Below are positions 29,607-32,139 of a DNA stretch of 32,139 nucleotides, piece after piece. The position numbers and the translations under genes are program-made. Within the stretch, counting starts at the first letter, position 1, and each line of letters starts with the position of its first letter. The stretch spans positions 1 to 32,139 of the forward strand of contig JAKJGK010000013.1 of assembly GCA_022704435.1 (NCBI GenBank), in the 5' to 3' direction. Below the pieces are notes generated by a model. That model made no database searches. It saw nothing but the letters and a program-made list of their open reading frames with translations, and was not told the origin of the DNA. The DNA is from Synergistota bacterium (GTDB lineage: Bacteria > Synergistota > Synergistia > Synergistales > Aminobacteriaceae).

Positions 29607-30698
29607 TTGCTCAAGTGTGGAATAATAGGATTGCCGCTCTGCGGAAAGAGCACGGTGTTCAACGTGGCGACAAATGCGGGCGCCGAGGTCAAGCCTTATG
29701 CCGGTGGGAAGACAGATCCCAACAGGGCGATTGTCAGCGTGCCGGACAGTCGTTTCGACAGCTTGGCGCGTCTTTACGAGCCAAAAAAGACCACGCCCGC
29801 GACCGTGGAGTTCGTCGACCTTGCGGGCCTGTCTCGCAACGCAGGAAAGGGCGAGGGGCTCGGCAACTCGTTCCTTTCGTTCGTGGCGGAGTCCGACGCC
29901 CTGGTCCACGTGGTGCGACTGTTCGAGAACGCGGAAGTCCCGCACCCGGAGGATACGATAGACCCGGTCAGAGACTGGAACATCGTGGAGATGGAGCTGA
30001 TCTTCCGCGACCTGGGAGTCATCGAGGCGCGACTCTCGAGAATACTCGCCAAAAAAAAGACCGGCGCCGCCGAGGAGTGCGAGAAGGAACTCCTGGAGAG
30101 GTGCCAGGCCTGCCTGCTGGAGGAGCGCCCCCTGCGGGAGATGTCTCTGTCGGCCGAGGAGCTGCGCGTGCTGAGCGGGTTTTCGTTCGTGACGCTGAAG
30201 CCGGAGCTGCTGGTGGCGAACGTCGACGAGACGCAGACGGACGATGCCCTGCCATCATTCGCTGCATTGAAGGAGCTCGCCGGGGAAAAGGGGATACAGC
30301 TGATAAGGGTCTACGGCAGGATGGAGATGGAGCTCGCGGAGCTCTCCAGGGAGGAGCAGACCGAGTTCATGGACGAGCTCGGCCTGGTGGAGCCCGGGCG
30401 GAACCGACTAGTGTCCGGGGCATACGCCCTGCTCGGACTCATCTCGTTTTTTACGACAGGCAAGGACGAGGTAAAGGCGTGGACCCTGCTGAAGGGAAAG
30501 ACCGCCGTCGACGCCGCGGGGGCGATTCATTCCGACTTGGCGAGAGGGTTCATCAGGGCCCAGGTTGTCTCCTACGACGACTTCATGGCCAACGACCAGT
30601 CTCTGCCCAAGTGCCGGGAGAAGGGCGTGCTGAGACTCGAGGGAAAGGATTACATAGTGGCCGACGGGGATATGATTGAAATCCGCTTCAACGTATAG
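29607..30698 (+). CDS. YchF/Obg-family P-loop NTPase with C-terminal TGS (DUF933) domain
   Basis: 363 residues from TTG 29607, a few bases after GGGAGGGTG. YchF proteins are ribosome-associated ATPases of the Obg group. The P-loop is G8LPLCGKST16, where classical YchF has GLPNVGKST. The G3 region is D71LAGLSRNAGKGEGLGNSFL, and the base-specificity motif is N205VDE208, as in ATP-preferring YchF. A helical insert spans ~120-190, and the last ~85 residues form the TGS-like domain (AWTLLKGKTAVDAAGAIHSDLARGFIRAQVVSYDDFM). The altered P-loop suggests a YchF-like paralogue rather than the universal ychF, so no symbol is given. Confidence 0.9.
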   Translation: MLKCGIIGLPLCGKSTVFNVATNAGAEVKPYAGGKTDPNRAIVSVPDSRFDSLARLYEPKKTTPATVEFVDLAGLSRNAGKGEGLGNSFLSFVAESDALVHVVRLFENAEVPHPEDTIDPVRDWNIVEMELIFRDLGVIEARLSRILAKKKTGAAEECEKELLERCQACLLEERPLREMSLSAEELRVLSGFSFVTLKPELLVANVDETQTDDALPSFAALKELAGEKGIQLIRVYGRMEMELAELSREEQTEFMDELGLVEPGRNRLVSGAYALLGLISFFTTGKDEVKAWTLLKGKTAVDAAGAIHSDLARGFIRAQVVSYDDFMANDQSLPKCREKGVLRLEGKDYIVADGDMIEIRFNV

Positions 30699-30700
30699 TG

Positions 30701-30709
30701 TGATACAAT
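30701..30709 (+). promoter_or_regulatory. extended -10 promoter upstream of the small helical protein gene
   Basis: TGATACAAT, identical to the element at 23393-23401, lies 41 bases before the ATG at 30750, just past the stop of the preceding gene. Confidence 0.5.
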
Positions 30710-30749
30710 ATATTATGGAAATTTCCGATGAAAGGGGCGCATTGAAAAC

Positions 30750-31193
30750 ATGGCTATGCCTGTACAGATAGGCCTTGACGAAATTATCTCCATGCTGCTG
30801 GCCAGGGTTGACAGCCTGACGATCAACGACGAGAACTCAAAGAGCAGGTTCAACATCGTGGCTCGCGTGCTCTACAAGAAGGGCATCCTCACGGAGGAGG
30901 ATATAGTCGAGTCCATCAAGGACGAGCACAAGATGCTGAAGGAGCTGGGCGCCATACAGGAGGAGCCGTCGGATGAGCTTGTTCAGACAATCGCGGACGG
31001 CATCCTCCAGTGGATCAAAGGAGACGTGGCCTCCCTTAAAAAAGGAATGGAGGAGTACGAGCGGCGGTTGCAGGAGGCTATGGCCAAGCAACAGGCCCAG
31101 AAGCCCAGGATAGACGTGGCATCGCCCGCCGTGTTGCAGCAGTTGAACCGACTGGGCGGGAAGGGACAGGGCGGGGGCAAGTTAATTATTTAG
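30750..31193 (+). CDS. small helical protein of unknown function
   Basis: 147 residues from ATG 30750; AAAGGGG lies about 12 bases upstream, a rather long spacing, and an ATG two codons later is possible. There is no signal peptide. The first ~70 residues are amphipathic helices (LDEIISMLLARVDSLTINDENSKSRFNIVARVLYKKGILTEEDIVESIKDEHKML), with a segment resembling the YKKGILTEED helix-turn found in small regulatory or adaptor domains. About 85-115 may form a coiled coil (SLKKGMEEYERRLQEAMAKQQAQ). The C-terminus is Gly/Lys-rich. I do not recognise the family. It is probably cytoplasmic. Confidence 0.75.
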   Translation: MAMPVQIGLDEIISMLLARVDSLTINDENSKSRFNIVARVLYKKGILTEEDIVESIKDEHKMLKELGAIQEEPSDELVQTIADGILQWIKGDVASLKKGMEEYERRLQEAMAKQQAQKPRIDVASPAVLQQLNRLGGKGQGGGKLII

Positions 31194-31216
31194 CGGATGG
31201 TCCGCATACCAGACCG

Positions 31217-31245
31217 CCGGTCCGGCACTAATTGCGCCGGGCCGG
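31217..31245 (+). terminator. GC-rich hairpin after the small helical protein gene
   Basis: CCGGTCCGGC (31217-31226) pairs with GCCGGGCCGG (31236-31245) over 10 bp, with one wobble and a 9-base loop. It is followed by TTCGCTGTT rather than a real U-tract, so it may be a weak terminator or an mRNA-stabilising hairpin. Confidence 0.35.
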
Positions 31246-31313
31246 TTCGCTGTTGCGGAGGCTGTGATATCAGGCACCGGTATCGACGTGCGCGGCATTG
31301 GAGGCAGAATGAC

Positions 31314-32139
31314 ATGAAAACCACCGATAAGATCGAGAGACTGCTCGACCAGGCTTACGACTCCGACGACCCCGAAATCGTCCGGCGACTGGCCGAGAGG
31401 GTGTTGAAGCTGGACCCGACTAACATGGAGGGGATGATCCTGCTCTCCGACGTGACGGACGACCCCGAGCGAAAGATCACTCTCCTCGCGCTAGTAAAGA
31501 GAATGCTGAAGGTCTGTATTGGCGAAGACGAGCAGGACGCAGGCCAGGAGTTTATCTACAGTGAAACAGGCATGCTTTACGTCTCTGTCCTTTTGAGACT
31601 GGCGTTCGCCCTCTTCTCCGAGGGCTTTCTGGGAAAGGCCCTGGACGAATCTCAGGAGGCAATGAGCTACGACGCCGACGAAGTCACGCCCGCGAAGATC
31701 CTTTTCTACCGCATCCTGTTGGAGATGAAGGAGTACAGGAGAGTTCTCGAGGAGGGCATGAAGGAGACGGATCCCTCCGCCGGAACGCTGTATGCCATCG
31801 CGATCGCGACGTTCAAGCTATTCGGCGCGGGGCACCGCGCCTACGACGCCCTCTGGGCCGCCATCGACGCCGATCCGGAAGTCCCGTTCTACATCATGGG
31901 CTACCTCGACGAGCCTGAGGACGATGCGGATGACGATATCATAGAGACCTTCAACATGGCTATGCTTTACGAGGATGCCTGGCTCTCGGGAGATGACATC
32001 AAGCTGGGCAACTGGCTGGCCTCGGCTACGATCCTGCTTGGGCTGACTCTGTCGCTCTTCGCGGGGGAAGAAGAGGAAAAGATGTTGGTGCTGGCGGATG
32101 CACTGGGGGTAGGGGGACAGGTCGAGGATATCATGGTCA
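31314..32139 (+). CDS. TPR-like protein, 3' end outside window
   Basis: An open frame runs from ATG 31314 to the window edge (275 codons, no stop). GGAGG lies nine bases upstream. The start reads MKTTDKIERLLDQAYDSDD, followed by PEIVRRLAERVLKLDPTNMEGMILLSDV, which has the spacing of a TPR unit. Further helical pairs follow (LRLAFALFSEGFLGKALDESQEAMSYDADEV; FYRILLEMKEYRRVLEEGM). There is no signal peptide or membrane helix. It is very acidic in the visible part, with DEPEDDADDD near residue 205. It resembles cytoplasmic TPR/ST7-type proteins annotated as hypothetical. Function unknown. Confidence 0.75.
   Translation, partial: MKTTDKIERLLDQAYDSDDPEIVRRLAERVLKLDPTNMEGMILLSDVTDDPERKITLLALVKRMLKVCIGEDEQDAGQEFIYSETGMLYVSVLLRLAFALFSEGFLGKALDESQEAMSYDADEVTPAKILFYRILLEMKEYRRVLEEGMKETDPSAGTLYAIAIATFKLFGAGHRAYDALWAAIDADPEVPFYIMGYLDEPEDDADDDIIETFNMAMLYEDAWLSGDDIKLGNWLASATILLGLTLSLFAGEEEEKMLVLADALGVGGQVEDIMV

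Noticed and set aside
31194-31313. Possible small RNA in the gap before the TPR-like gene
   Set aside because: Only one hairpin is present, no promoter is evident, and the gap is short.

Overview
The window looks like chromosomal DNA of a diderm, anaerobic, amino-acid-using bacterium with high-50s to about 60% G+C, judged by eye. Supporting signs are a superoxide reductase/ferritin cassette in place of superoxide dismutase, an LpxL-type lipid A acyltransferase, several exported envelope proteins, a type I asparaginase and a polar amino-acid ABC importer. The combination, and the gene mix around the YchF-family NTPase, nucleoside kinase and NagZ-like hydrolase, would fit Synergistota. That is an inference from gene content, because no 16S rRNA is present; only the 3' part of a 5S rRNA opens the window.

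Layout. (1) 1-330: end of an rRNA operon (5S plus terminator), then a block of three 24-bp tandem repeats and a GGATCC-centred inverted repeat. (2) 328-3613, minus strand: four genes for exported proteins (FlgT/TolB-like lead protein, TPR/proline-rich protein, two short secreted proteins of unknown function). (3) 3650-3800: divergent control region with a perfect 16-bp palindrome that supplies a TATAAT box to both strands. (4) 3803-6138, plus: desulfoferrodoxin, ferritin, flavin reductase and a TIGR02757 protein. (5) 6135-9173, minus: MFS transporter, polysaccharide deacetylase, asparaginase. (6) 9316-15669, plus: dCMP deaminase, HD-domain protein, a LuxR-type response regulator and histidine kinase pair, a beta-CASP metallo-beta-lactamase protein overlapping the kinase, and a large anchored protein of unknown function. 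(7) 15754-19819, plus: TyrRS, a glycosyltransferase-like protein, an LpxL-type acyltransferase and a hypothetical protein, ending at a long convergent hairpin. (8) 19902-21372, minus: amino-acid ABC permease and ATPase without a binding protein. (9) 21482-26578: MBL-fold protein, AEC transporter (minus), phosphomannomutase, and a nucleoside kinase with a ThrRS-like N-terminus. (10) 26599-29378, minus: a four-helix membrane protein with a degenerate GGDEF domain, coupled to a secreted family-3 glycosidase. (11) 29607-32139, plus: YchF-family NTPase, a small helical protein, and a truncated TPR-like gene.

Genes are packed with ATGA-type overlaps and few intergenic gaps. Recurring local traits are TTG/GTG starts behind strong Shine-Dalgarno sequences and promoters of the extended -10 type (TGnTATAAT) without a clear -35. 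No CRISPR array, insertion sequence, prophage or tRNA was seen. Most of the window is housekeeping or accessory metabolism. The least explained parts are the exported four-gene cluster with its shared-promoter palindrome, the degenerate GGDEF/NagZ pair, and the 20-bp palindrome upstream of that pair.
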